Assembly (NCBI GenBank): GCA_025463515.1
Contig: JAODAQ010000035.1
Span: 102,722 to 166,721 of the forward strand
Source of the DNA: Rhodoglobus sp.
GTDB lineage: Bacteria; Actinomycetota; Actinomycetes; Actinomycetales; Microbacteriaceae
Length of the DNA stretch: 64,000 nucleotides
Direction of reading: 5' to 3'
Position 1 is the first letter of the stretch, and every line of letters begins with the position of its first letter. Of the stretch, positions 41,129 through 48,983 are shown piece after piece. The notes under the pieces were generated by a model that searched no databases, was not told the origin of the DNA, and saw nothing but the letters and a program-made list of their open reading frames with translations. The position numbers and the translations under genes are program-made.

Positions 41129-42291
41129 TGGCCACCGTCGACGAGCATGTCGCGCACGTCGCGAGCCTGGTCAGGCCGGTGGGCCGGGAGACGGTCGCCA
41201 TCGACGGCGCCCTCGGCCGCGTGACGACGGATGCGGTGCTCTCCCCCGTCGACCTCCCGCTGTTCCGCAACTCGCAGATGGACGGCTTCGCGGTGCGCTC
41301 CGCCGACCTCCCCGGCACGCTGCCGATCGCGGGCGAGGTGTCGGCCCGACCGAGCGACCCGGCCGCGCTCGAGCCCGGGACGGCCGTGCGCATCATGACC
41401 GGAGCCGTGGTGCCCGAGGGCGCCGACGCGATCGTCCCCGTCGAGGACACCGTGGTCGACGGCGACCGAGTCACGATCGAGCGCGTGCGCACGCCGGGCG
41501 AGTACGTCCGCGGTCGCGGCAGCGACGTTCGGCAGGGCGACGAGCTGCTGCCCGCCGGCCTGCGCCTCGCGTCGCGGCACCTCGCAGTCCTCGCAGCCGC
41601 GGGCCTCGCCACTGTGGATGTGCGCGCCCTGACAAGGATCGCGATCATCACCACCGGCAGCGAGCTCATCGCCCCCGGCGCGACCCCCGTGCTCGGCCAG
41701 GTCTTCGACTCGAACGGCACCGCCCTGGCCGCCGCGGTCCGCGCCGCCGGTGCCGTGGTCGCGAGCCGGGTGCACGTCGGCGACGACAACGGCGCGATGC
41801 TGCAGGCGCTGCGGGATGCCGCGGCCGCCGCCGACCTCATCATCACGTCCGGCGGCATCTCGATGGGCGACTACGAGGTCGTGCGCGAGACTCTCGAGCC
41901 GCTCGGCGCCCGCGTCGGGACCGTCGCCATGCAGCCCGGCGGCCCCCAGGCGACCGCCGTGTTCGAGGGCGTGCCTGTGCTGTGCTTCCCGGGCAACCCG
42001 GTGAGCACGCAGCTCTCGTTCGAGGTGTTCCTCGCGCCCCTGCTCAGGGAGGCCGCAGGTCTGCCGCCCGCGCTGCACGAGACACGGCGGTTGGTGGCGG
42101 ACGTGAACTCCGTGCCGGGCAAGCGGCAGTTCCTGCGCGGGCGCGCGGGCGACGGCGGCACGGTGGCCCTGGTCGCCGGACCGAGTTCGCACCTGGTCGC
42201 CGGGCTCGCGGCATCCGATGTGCTGGTCGTCGTTCCCGAGGACGTGACCGGCCTCAAGGCCGGCGACAGTGTGGAAGTGTGGCACCTATGA
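41128..42291 (+). CDS. moeA: molybdopterin molybdenumtransferase
   Basis: A 387-residue MoeA that inserts molybdenum into adenylated molybdopterin. Typical motifs: NSQMDGFAV, RIMTGAVVPEGADAIVPVE, TGSELIAPG, a SGGISMGDYE glycine loop and LCFPGNPVS. The length is typical for the family. It is coupled at both ends (TGATG with moeB, ATGA with the MoaC-MogA fusion). Confidence 0.95.
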   Translation: MATVDEHVAHVASLVRPVGRETVAIDGALGRVTTDAVLSPVDLPLFRNSQMDGFAVRSADLPGTLPIAGEVSARPSDPAALEPGTAVRIMTGAVVPEGADAIVPVEDTVVDGDRVTIERVRTPGEYVRGRGSDVRQGDELLPAGLRLASRHLAVLAAAGLATVDVRALTRIAIITTGSELIAPGATPVLGQVFDSNGTALAAAVRAAGAVVASRVHVGDDNGAMLQALRDAAAAADLIITSGGISMGDYEVVRETLEPLGARVGTVAMQPGGPQATAVFEGVPVLCFPGNPVSTQLSFEVFLAPLLREAAGLPPALHETRRLVADVNSVPGKRQFLRGRAGDGGTVALVAGPSSHLVAGLAASDVLVVVPEDVTGLKAGDSVEVWHL

Positions 42292-43220
42292 GCGAGCTCT
42301 CCCACCTCGACGCAGACGGCCGCGCGCGCATGGTCGATGTCGGCGACAAGGCCGTGACCAAGCGCAGCGCCACCGCGACCGGCACCTTTACGTCGACCCC
42401 CGAGGTCATCGGGCTGGTCAAGGCCGACGGGATGCCCAAGGCCGATGTGCTCGCCACGGCCCGGCTCGCGGGCATCGGCGGCGCCAAGCGCACGAGCGAG
42501 CTCATCCCGCTCGCCCACCAGCTCGCGCTGAGCTCGGTCACCGTCGACTTCGAGTTCGGCGACGACTCCATCACCATCACGGCCACCGCGAAGACGACCG
42601 GCCAGACCGGGGTCGAGATGGAGGCGCTCACCGCCGTCGCCGTCGCCGGGCTCACGCTGCACGACATGACGAAGGCCGTCGACCCGCACTCGGTGCTTGG
42701 CGGCATCCGACTGGTCGAGAAGACCGGGGGAAAGACCCGGCCCGAGGTACGGCCCCTGACGTCCCTGGTGATCGTGGCCTCGACCAGCGCCGCCGCGGGA
42801 CACCGGGCGGACACCACCGGCCCGCGCATCCTCGAGTGGCTGCTCGCGCGCGGCTACGAGTCCGACATCTGGGTGGTGCCTGACGCCCATATCGCCGCGA
42901 CGCTCCAGAAGGCCGTGGCGCAGGCGCCCGCCGTCATCATCACGACCGGCGGAACAGGCATGAGCCCGACGGATGCCACGCCCGAGGCCACGCGCGCGAT
43001 CCTCGATCGCGAGCTGCCCGGAGTCGCCGAGGCCATCCGCGCCCGCGGCCTTCCGAACACGCCGAAAGCCGCCCTGAGCCGTGGCCTGGCCGGCACCGCG
43101 GGCGGCACCGTCATCGTCAACCTCCCCGGCTCGTCGGGCGGGGTGAAGGACGGCCTCGCCGTTCTGAACGACCTGCTGGAGCACCTGGTGGCCCAAGTCG
43201 CGGGCGGCGGCGAGCACTAG
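42288..43220 (+). CDS. moaCB: bifunctional MoaC-MogA/MoaB fusion
   Basis: A 310-residue fusion. Residues 1 to about 155 are cyclic pyranopterin monophosphate synthase MoaC (LSHLDADGRARMVDVGDK, ELIPLAHQLAL, GVEMEALTAVAVAGLTLHDM with the catalytic Lys/Asp region). Residues about 160-310 are a MogA/MoaB-type molybdopterin adenylyltransferase (VIITTGGTGMSPTDATPEAT, VNLPGSSGGVKDGLAVL). Two non-consecutive steps of Moco synthesis are thus joined. Overlaps the moeA stop (ATGA). Such fusions are known in actinobacteria. Confidence 0.92.
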   Translation: MSELSHLDADGRARMVDVGDKAVTKRSATATGTFTSTPEVIGLVKADGMPKADVLATARLAGIGGAKRTSELIPLAHQLALSSVTVDFEFGDDSITITATAKTTGQTGVEMEALTAVAVAGLTLHDMTKAVDPHSVLGGIRLVEKTGGKTRPEVRPLTSLVIVASTSAAAGHRADTTGPRILEWLLARGYESDIWVVPDAHIAATLQKAVAQAPAVIITTGGTGMSPTDATPEATRAILDRELPGVAEAIRARGLPNTPKAALSRGLAGTAGGTVIVNLPGSSGGVKDGLAVLNDLLEHLVAQVAGGGEH

Positions 43221-43232
43221 GCCCGCCCGGTG

Positions 43233-43357
43233 GGTTGAGTAGGCCGCCCGCGGCCGTATCGAAACCCGTGGGTTGAGTAGGCCGCCCGCGGCCGTATCGA
43301 AACCAGCATCCGCGACCGTCAGGTTTCGATACAGGCGCCAGAGCGCCTTACTCAACC
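43233..43357. repeat. palindromic 3'-end repeat, three arms
   Basis: Two identical direct arms (43233-43266 and 43271-43304, core GGCCGCCCGCGGCC) only four bases apart, followed by an inverted arm (43322-43357, core GGCGCCAGAGCGCC). The inverted arm supplies the TAA of the convergent permease gene at 43350-43348. Confidence 0.92.
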
Positions 43358-44232
43358 CGCAGAGGAGTCGGAGGCCGCCGCCCCCAGACGATCACCGCAA
43401 CCGCGAGCCCCGCGAGCATGATTGCACCGCCGACAACCTCCGTGACCGTCGGCTGCTCGTTGACCGCGATCCACGCCGCGATGATCCCGACCACCGGCAC
43501 CAGCAGCGTGAACGGCACCACCGCGCTGGTCGGGTACTTCGCGAGCAGCGTGTTCCAGATCCCATAGCCGACGAGCGACGCGAACACCGCCGTGTACAGC
43601 GTGGACAGGATCGCCACGGGCGAGAGGTGCGTGATCGAGTCGAGCACCACCGTCGGGCTGTCGACGATCATCGCGAGCACGAGGGACGGGATCGGCACGA
43701 CGAGTCCGGACCACACGACGAGCGACAGCCCGGATGCCGCCTTCGCACGCCGCGAGAGCACGTTGCCGATCGCCCACGAGAGCGCGGCGAGGAGCAGGAT
43801 CACGACGGGGAGCCACGGGGCGGCGTAGCTGTGGCCGATGACGACGATCGCGAGTCCGAGCATCCCGATGACGATGCCCATGAGCTGCTTGCGGGTGGGC
43901 CGCTCGCGCAGGACGATCGCCGAGACGATCACCGACAGCACGACCTGGGTCTGCAGCAGCAGCGAGGCGAGGCCCGGCGGCATGCCGAGCGCGAGCGCCA
44001 GATAGAGCAGGGAGAACTGCCCGAGGCTCAGGAACGTGCCGATGAGGAGCACGTTCTTCCAGCCGATGGTCGGCGGCTTGAGGAAGAAGATTGCCGGAAT
44101 GGCGACGAGGATGAACCGCAGCGCGAGGAACACGAGGGGCGGAACGCCGTCGAGGCCGAAGTCGATGGCGAGGAAGTTGAGGCCCCAGATGACGACGACG
44201 AGGAGTGCGAGGAGGGTATGCCGAGGGGTCAC
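43348..44232 (-). CDS. EamA/DMT family transporter
   Basis: A 294-residue permease with ten predicted hydrophobic segments in two EamA repeats (residues about 5-135 and 145-285), as in YdcZ/RhaT-like exporters of metabolites. The last residues Arg-Val-Glu and the TAA are encoded by a palindromic repeat read in its second frame. It is divergent from moaE by 32 bases but functionally unrelated to it as far as can be seen. Confidence 0.88.
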   Translation of the reverse strand: MTPRHTLLALLVVVIWGLNFLAIDFGLDGVPPLVFLALRFILVAIPAIFFLKPPTIGWKNVLLIGTFLSLGQFSLLYLALALGMPPGLASLLLQTQVVLSVIVSAIVLRERPTRKQLMGIVIGMLGLAIVVIGHSYAAPWLPVVILLLAALSWAIGNVLSRRAKAASGLSLVVWSGLVVPIPSLVLAMIVDSPTVVLDSITHLSPVAILSTLYTAVFASLVGYGIWNTLLAKYPTSAVVPFTLLVPVVGIIAAWIAVNEQPTVTEVVGGAIMLAGLAVAVIVWGRRPPTPLRVE

Positions 44233-44244
44233 ATTCCCAGCATT

Positions 44245-44264
44245 CCACCCTAAAGTGGCAGGCT
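44245..44264 (+). promoter_or_regulatory. promoter of moaE with short inverted repeat
   Basis: CCAC-CCTAAA-GTGG (44245-44258) includes TAAAGT at 44251-44256, a plausible -10 box nine bases from the moaE ATG, giving a leaderless or near-leaderless transcript. Confidence 0.4.
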
Positions 44265-44681
44265 ATGACCATGGACGTCTACGCACTCGTCACCGACGAG
44301 CCCCTCGACGTCACCCCGATCGAGGAATTCGTGCAGGATTCCGGCAACGGAGCGGTCGTGACGTTCAGCGGGGTCATCCGCGACAATGATGACGGCCGGC
44401 CCGTGACGGGCCTCGACTACGAGGCGCACCCCGAGGCGCAGCGGTTCCTGGAGGAGTGCTGCCAGATCGTGGCCGCCGAGTCCGGGCTGCGTGTCGCCGC
44501 CGCGCACCGCACGGGCGCGCTGGGCGTCGGGGACATCGCGCTCGTGGCATCCGTTGCTGCACCGCACCGGGCCGAGGCCTTCACGGCGTGCGCCCGCCTC
44601 GTCGACCTGATCAAGCTGACCGTGCCGATCTGGAAGCGCCAGCACCTCTCCGAGGGCGTCGCGGAGTGGGTCGGGCTGTAG
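44265..44681 (+). CDS. moaE: molybdopterin synthase catalytic subunit
   Basis: A 138-residue MoaE, which transfers sulfur from MoaD thiocarboxylate to cyclic pyranopterin. Conserved parts: GAVVTFSGVIRDND, LDYEAHPEAQRFL, HRTGALGVGDIALVASVAAPHR and the active-site Lys region VPIWKRQHLSEG. A second ATG at 44271 is possible. Its TAG abuts the last base of the convergent moaD stop with no spacer. Confidence 0.93.
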   Translation: MTMDVYALVTDEPLDVTPIEEFVQDSGNGAVVTFSGVIRDNDDGRPVTGLDYEAHPEAQRFLEECCQIVAAESGLRVAAAHRTGALGVGDIALVASVAAPHRAEAFTACARLVDLIKLTVPIWKRQHLSEGVAEWVGL

Positions 44682-44924
44682 CTATCCGCCGGCGAACGGC
44701 GGCAGCACGTCGACCGTTGCGCCGAGGCTGCGCGAGTCGTCGCGGCTGACGACTCCGTCGACGAGGAACGATCCGGATGCCAGCACTCGGGCCATGGCGT
44801 CGCCATACCGTTCGACGAGCAGCACCCGCAGGGCACCGACTGTTCCGGCGTGGGGCAGGGACTCCTCGCGCACCCCCGCCGCTTCCGCTGCCGCGGCGAA
44901 GTACCGCACGACGACCTCAGCCAC
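44682..44924 (-). CDS. moaD: molybdopterin synthase sulfur carrier subunit
   Basis: An 80-residue ubiquitin-fold protein ending in the essential Gly-Gly ([10 protein letters not shown]), the residue adenylated by MoeB and converted to thiocarboxylate. The GTG start at 44924 overlaps the moaA stop by eight bases. A longer frame to 45191 is a shadow of moaA. Confidence 0.92.
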   Translation of the reverse strand: MAEVVVRYFAAAAEAAGVREESLPHAGTVGALRVLLVERYGDAMARVLASGSFLVDGVVSRDDSRSLGATVDVLPPFAGG

Positions 44925-45981
44925 CGATCGCCCCCATGCTGCGCAGCGGCCGCTGGAACCCGGCCAGCTCCATGCCGTGCCCCTTCTGCTTGCCCCACAT
45001 GGCGGCGCGCCACCAGTCGGCGATGGTGGCGTCGTCGGCTCCGCCCCGCAGTAGCCCGCGCAGGTCGGTCTCGTCGTCGCCGAACAGGCAGGAGCGCACC
45101 GTGCCCTCGGCGGTGATGCGCGTGCGGTCGCAGGCCTCGCAGAAGCTGCGCGTGACGGAGGCGATGATGCCGACGGTGGCGGGGCCTCCATCGACGAGCC
45201 ACTCCTCCGCGGGGGCCGACGGGTCCTCCCGGTGCGGGCTCTCGAGGGTGAACCTCGCGGAGAGCACGTCGAGCAGCTCAGCCGCGTCGACCATGTTGTC
45301 GCGCGCCCACTGCTCGTCGGCGTCGAGCGGCATCTGCTCGATGAACCGCAGCTGGGCGCCGTTGGCGAGCGACCACTCGAGCAGATCGGCCGCGCCCGCG
45401 AGCGTGTCGCGCATGAGCACGGCGTTGATCTTCAGCGGCGTGATACCGGCCCGCCTCGCGGCGTCGATGCCCGCGAACACCGACGGCAGCCGATCCCGGC
45501 GCGTGAGCCGCGCGAAGTGATCCCGGTCGACGGTGTCGAGGGAGATGTTGAGGCGCGTGAGCCCTGCTGCGACGAGCCCGTCGATGCGCTTGTCGAGCCC
45601 GATGCCGTTGGTGGTCATGCTCACGCTGGCGCCCGCGGCAACAGCGGACGACAGCCGGATGATCTCCTCCAGGTCCGCGCGCATGAGCGGCTCGCCGCCG
45701 GTGAACCGGACGTCGGTGATCCCGAGGTCGCGCACGCCGATCCCGACGAGCCGCGCGATCTCCGAGGGCGTGAGCAGGTCATTGCGGGGGATGCTCGGCA
45801 GCCCGGCCTCGGGCATGCAGTAGGTGCACCGCAGCGAGCACTTCTCCGTCACTGACACGCGGAGGTCGTGGGCGGTGCGGCCGTGGCTGTCGATGAGCCC
45901 CGAGACATCCGGCCGACCGACCGTGGACGGCATGCTGCCCGGGTCCCGGCGGACCGTGGGGAGCCCGAGCGACAGCGTCAT
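44917..45981 (-). CDS. moaA: GTP 3',8-cyclase
   Basis: A 354-residue radical SAM enzyme that begins Moco synthesis from GTP. The N-terminal SAM cluster motif is CSLRCTYC near residue 48, with FTGGEPLMR after it. The second C-terminal cluster is [18 protein letters not shown]. The protein ends Gly-Gly, which in MoaA is functionally required. moaD follows with an eight-base overlap. Confidence 0.95.
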   Translation of the reverse strand: MTLSLGLPTVRRDPGSMPSTVGRPDVSGLIDSHGRTAHDLRVSVTEKCSLRCTYCMPEAGLPSIPRNDLLTPSEIARLVGIGVRDLGITDVRFTGGEPLMRADLEEIIRLSSAVAAGASVSMTTNGIGLDKRIDGLVAAGLTRLNISLDTVDRDHFARLTRRDRLPSVFAGIDAARRAGITPLKINAVLMRDTLAGAADLLEWSLANGAQLRFIEQMPLDADEQWARDNMVDAAELLDVLSARFTLESPHREDPSAPAEEWLVDGGPATVGIIASVTRSFCEACDRTRITAEGTVRSCLFGDDETDLRGLLRGGADDATIADWWRAAMWGKQKGHGMELAGFQRPLRSMGAIGG

Positions 45982-45990
45982 TGTTCGAGC

Positions 45991-46458
45991 CTACGCGTCG
46001 AGCTCCGCGGTCGCGGACTGCCCCGCTTCGGCCGTGCGGCGGAGGAACTCCGCGATGGTGTCGAGCTCGGCATCCGTGAAGGCCTCGACGACGCCGTCCA
46101 TGGCCGAGTTCATGCCCGCGTACAGCTCGACGAGGTCTGTGTTGCGCCTCGGGTCGATGCCGATCACCACAGCGCGGCGGTCGTGCTCGGCGCGCCCGCG
46201 AAGGATCCAGCCGGACCTCTCTAACCGGTCGAGGACGCCGGTCATGGTCGCGGGGTGCAGGCCGATCCCCTTCGCGAGGGAGCTCGCGCTCATCGCGCCG
46301 TGCTGCGAGAGGTAGTCGAGGGTGTCGAGGTCGATGTCCTTCACCTCGGCCCGCGCGCTCACCCGGTGGCTCAGCAGCGACACCTGGTTGTTGACCTCGC
46401 GCAGTGCGCGCTTGACCTGCAGCACTCGGTGACGGCGCTCTTTTGTTACGAGTTCCAT
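45991..46458 (-). CDS. MarR family transcriptional regulator
   Basis: A 155-residue winged-helix regulator: AMSASSLAKGIGLHPATMTGVLDRLERSGWILRGRAEHDRRAVVIGI contains the recognition helix and the wing. It is divergent from an NAD(P)-binding protein gene and separated by a palindromic operator, so it very likely controls that gene and itself. Confidence 0.87.
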   Translation of the reverse strand: MELVTKERRHRVLQVKRALREVNNQVSLLSHRVSARAEVKDIDLDTLDYLSQHGAMSASSLAKGIGLHPATMTGVLDRLERSGWILRGRAEHDRRAVVIGIDPRRNTDLVELYAGMNSAMDGVVEAFTDAELDTIAEFLRRTAEAGQSATAELDA

Positions 46459-46475
46459 ATGATATGGTATCCATA
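46455..46475. promoter_or_regulatory. MarR operator, two overlapping palindromes
   Basis: CCATATGATATGG (46455-46467) is a perfect 13-base palindrome overlapping the marR-type start codon. TATGG-TAT-CCATA (46463-46475) overlaps it. The region is strongly AT-rich against the genome background and lies where both promoters must be. Confidence 0.7.
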
Positions 46476-46499
46476 CTTTATTGGTTACAGGAGGTTTTG

Positions 46500-47195
46500 G
46501 TGAATACTGTCATCTTCGGCGCGAACGGGCCAACCGGCCGCCGGCTCGTCGAGCAGGCTCTCGAGCACGGGCACGACGTGACGGCCGCCGTGCGCAGGCC
46601 CGAGCAGTTCGACCTCGCGCACGAGCGCCTCACCGTCGCACAGACGGACGTGCTCGACCCCGCCCAGGCCGCGGCCGTCATCGAGGGTGCGGATGCCGTG
46701 CTCTCGTCGCTCGGAGTGCCCTTCGGCCGCCGGCCCATCGAGATCTACTCCCGCGGCACGGCGAACATCGTCGCCGCGATGAAGAGGCACCGCGTGCGGA
46801 GACTGCTCGTCACGAGCTCGAGCGCCGCTGACCCGGCCGTGCGCTTCAAGAGCTCCGGAGGCGGCGCCCTGCTCGAGGTGCTCAAGCCCCTCGTGATCTT
46901 CGGGTTTGGCCGCACCACCTACGTCGACATGCGCCGCATGGAGCAGCTCGTGGCCGAGAGCGGCCTCGACTGGACCATCGTGCGCCCGTCAGGCCTGTTC
47001 GACGCGGAGGGGGTGAGTGACTACGCCGTGGGCGACCAGCACGTGCGCGGCGCGTTCACCGCGCGCATCGACCTCGCGAGCTTCATGGTGACCGCGCTCG
47101 ACAATGACGAGTGGGTCGGCCGGAAGCCCGCGATCGCGACGCGGGCGGGCATCCCCTCGACGCTCGAATTCTTCCGGAAGGAGGCGCTCGCCTAG
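46500..47195 (+). CDS. NAD(P)-binding protein (NmrA/atypical SDR)
   Basis: A 231-residue Rossmann protein of the atypical SDR/NmrA group, with FGANGPTGRRLVEQAL at the N terminus and DWTIVRPSGLF near residue 165. Members act as NAD(P)H-dependent reductases or redox sensors. The GTG at 46500 has AGGAGG (46489-46494) five bases upstream. The divergent MarR protein is its likely repressor. Confidence 0.85.
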   Translation: MNTVIFGANGPTGRRLVEQALEHGHDVTAAVRRPEQFDLAHERLTVAQTDVLDPAQAAAVIEGADAVLSSLGVPFGRRPIEIYSRGTANIVAAMKRHRVRRLLVTSSSAADPAVRFKSSGGGALLEVLKPLVIFGFGRTTYVDMRRMEQLVAESGLDWTIVRPSGLFDAEGVSDYAVGDQHVRGAFTARIDLASFMVTALDNDEWVGRKPAIATRAGIPSTLEFFRKEALA

Positions 47196-47226
47196 CCGCG
47201 CGCGGCGGGGGTCGCTACCCTGAAGC

Positions 47227-47820
47227 ATGAGCATCTTCACGCGCGGTTTCTCGGGTCGTGGCAGGGACAACAACCCGGCGCTCCCGCCCGGCCAGTACCT
47301 CACCGAAGACTTCCCGGTGCTCTCGGCAGGGCCGACCCCCAACGTCGACACCGACACGTGGGAGTTCACCATCACGACGGAGACCGGGAAGGTCCACCGC
47401 TGGAACTGGGAGCAGCTCATGGCGCTGCCCACCGAAGACATCCACACCGACATCCACTGCGTCACGCGCTGGTCGAAGCTCGGCACCACGTGGCGCGGCG
47501 TCTCGCTCGACACGCTCTTCGCCGACGTCGAGACCGAGTACGACTACGTCATGGAGCACTCCTACGGCGGGTACACGACGAACGCCCCCTACGAGGACCT
47601 GCGCGACGGCAAGGCCTGGATCGCGCACACCTTCGAGGGCGAGCCGCTCGACCCCGAGCACGGTGGGCCGGCACGGCTGCTCGTACCGCACCTGTACTTC
47701 TGGAAGAGCGCGAAGTGGATCCGCGGCCTGACCATGATGGCCGAAGACGACCCCGGCTTCTGGGAGCAGAACGGCTACCACATCTACGGCGACCCCTGGC
47801 AAGAGCAGCGCTATTGGTAG
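47227..47820 (+). CDS. sulfite oxidase-like molybdopterin-dependent oxidoreductase
   Basis: A 197-residue protein of the sulfite oxidase/MsrP molybdopterin domain family (YuiH-like). The Cys that ligates molybdenum lies in DIHCVTRWSK, and further conserved parts are HSYGGYTTN and GGPARLLVPHLYFWKSAKWI. No twin-arginine signal is seen, so it is probably cytoplasmic. TACCCT twelve bases before the ATG may be the -10 box. It forms an operon with a flavoprotein reductase and a zinc ribbon protein. Confidence 0.9.
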   Translation: MSIFTRGFSGRGRDNNPALPPGQYLTEDFPVLSAGPTPNVDTDTWEFTITTETGKVHRWNWEQLMALPTEDIHTDIHCVTRWSKLGTTWRGVSLDTLFADVETEYDYVMEHSYGGYTTNAPYEDLRDGKAWIAHTFEGEPLDPEHGGPARLLVPHLYFWKSAKWIRGLTMMAEDDPGFWEQNGYHIYGDPWQEQRYW

Positions 47821-48524
47821 CGGCCCCTCGACCCGGATCGTGGACTGTGGGCACCGTCGCCTCGACCAGCGCTGAGACCCCGAGCGGCCGCAGCATCTGG
47901 ATCGACGTGCCCGACTGGGCGGGCAACATCGCCGGCCAGCATGTGGACGTGCGGCTGACCGCGCCCGACGGCTACCAGGCCACCCGGTCGTACTCGCTCG
48001 CCTCCTCCGGGCCGTCGCCGCGACTGCAGCTCGCGGTCGACAAGCTGCCGGACGGCGAGGTCTCCCCCTACCTCGTGGACGACCTGCGCGCGGGCGACAT
48101 GCTCGAGCTGCGCGGTCCGCTCGGCGGGTGGTTCGTGTGGTCGCCATCGGTCGAGCAGCCCGTGCAGCTCATCGCCGGCGGGTCGGGCGTGGTGCCTCTC
48201 GTTGCGATGATCCGGGCGCACGCGGCATCCGGCTCGACCGCCCCCATGCAACTGCTGTACTCGGTGCGCACGCCCGACGACCGCTTCTTCGCCGACGAGC
48301 TCGAGAAGCTCGACAACATCACCTACGCGTACACGCGATCAGGGCCGCCGGATGCCACGATCGGGCGCCTCACGAAGGAGCGGCTCGCGGCGGCAGTCCT
48401 GCCCGTGGGTTCCGCGGTGTTCGTGTGCGGGCCGACCGGCTTCGTCGAGGCGGTCGCGTCTTGGCTGGTCGACCTCGGGCACGATGCATCCCTGATCAAG
48501 ACCGAGCGATTCGGAGGCGCGTGA
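47814..48524 (+). CDS. FAD/NAD(P)-binding ferredoxin reductase-type protein
   Basis: A protein of about 236 residues in the FNR superfamily: the FAD motif TRSYSLASS, GGSGVVPLVAMIRAHA for NAD(P), and VFVCGPTGFVEAVA at the end. It probably donates electrons to the preceding molybdoenzyme. The TTG at 47814 overlaps the upstream stop; the first GTG in frame is at 47847. The start is uncertain. Confidence 0.82.
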   Translation: MVAAPRPGSWTVGTVASTSAETPSGRSIWIDVPDWAGNIAGQHVDVRLTAPDGYQATRSYSLASSGPSPRLQLAVDKLPDGEVSPYLVDDLRAGDMLELRGPLGGWFVWSPSVEQPVQLIAGGSGVVPLVAMIRAHAASGSTAPMQLLYSVRTPDDRFFADELEKLDNITYAYTRSGPPDATIGRLTKERLAAAVLPVGSAVFVCGPTGFVEAVASWLVDLGHDASLIKTERFGGA

Positions 48525-48778
48525 TGCATCTCGACGGCAACGTTTTGGCTGGTCCCCTGCTGGAGTTGTTCCGCGAGGACATGACGACCGCGACCGCGCG
48601 CTGCGCCTCGTGCGGCGACGTCTCGGTGCTCGCGACCGCGATGGTCTACGACGCGGCCCCCGGGTGGTGCGTACGGTGCCACGTGTGCGGCGACGTGCTC
48701 CTGACCTTCGTGCGCGCCGGCGACCGGCTGCGTATCGACCTGCGCGGGGTGACGGCGCTCGAGCTCCCGGCGGGTTGA
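48524..48778 (+). CDS. DUF6510 family zinc-ribbon protein
   Basis: An 84-residue protein with two Cys pairs (CASCG near residue 27, CVRCHVCG near residue 48), consistent with a zinc ribbon and the DUF6510 family that travels with sulfite-oxidase-like genes. GGAGG is eight bases before the ATG, which overlaps the reductase stop. The TGA is repeat-encoded (C-terminal Pro-Ala-Gly). Confidence 0.82.
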   Translation: MHLDGNVLAGPLLELFREDMTTATARCASCGDVSVLATAMVYDAAPGWCVRCHVCGDVLLTFVRAGDRLRIDLRGVTALELPAG

Positions 48779-48935
48779 GTAGGCGGGTTGAGTAGGCCGC
48801 CCGCGGCCGTATCGAAACGTCGTCTCTCGCCCATGCGGAGGTTTCGACACCATGCGGTGCCCAGCGCCTCCGCACGGTGTCAAAACCTCCGCATGGGCAT
48901 CCGTTTCACCACGCGCTGGCGCGCTACCCAACCCG
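48773..48935. repeat. composite repeat cluster
   Basis: A truncated arm (48773-48784, GGTTGAGTAGGC) supplies the stop of the DUF6510 gene. It is followed by a full arm (48786-48818, core GGCCGCCCGCGGCC), the second-type inverted repeat (48829-48898), and a degenerate inverted arm with core GCGCTGGCGCGC (about 48903-48935). One insertion appears nested in another. Confidence 0.85.
48829..48898. repeat. second-type inverted repeat (GCCCATGCGGAGG family)
   Basis: Arms GCCCATGCGGAGGTTTCGAC... (48829-48851) and its inverse (48876-48898) match at all but one or two of 23 positions around a 24-base loop. A second copy is at 58280-58349. Confidence 0.85.
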
Positions 48936-48944
48936 CCGGTAGGC

Positions 48945-48958
48945 TGAAATCGATTTCA
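48945..48958. promoter_or_regulatory. LacI-family operator
   Basis: TGAAATCGATTTCA is a perfect 14-base palindrome with the central CG typical of LacI-family sites, 26 bases upstream of the GTG at 48984. It suggests that the downstream gene is controlled by a sugar-responsive LacI regulator encoded elsewhere. Confidence 0.72.
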
Positions 48959-48983
48959 AGCACTCGACGCAGAGGAGCCTCCC

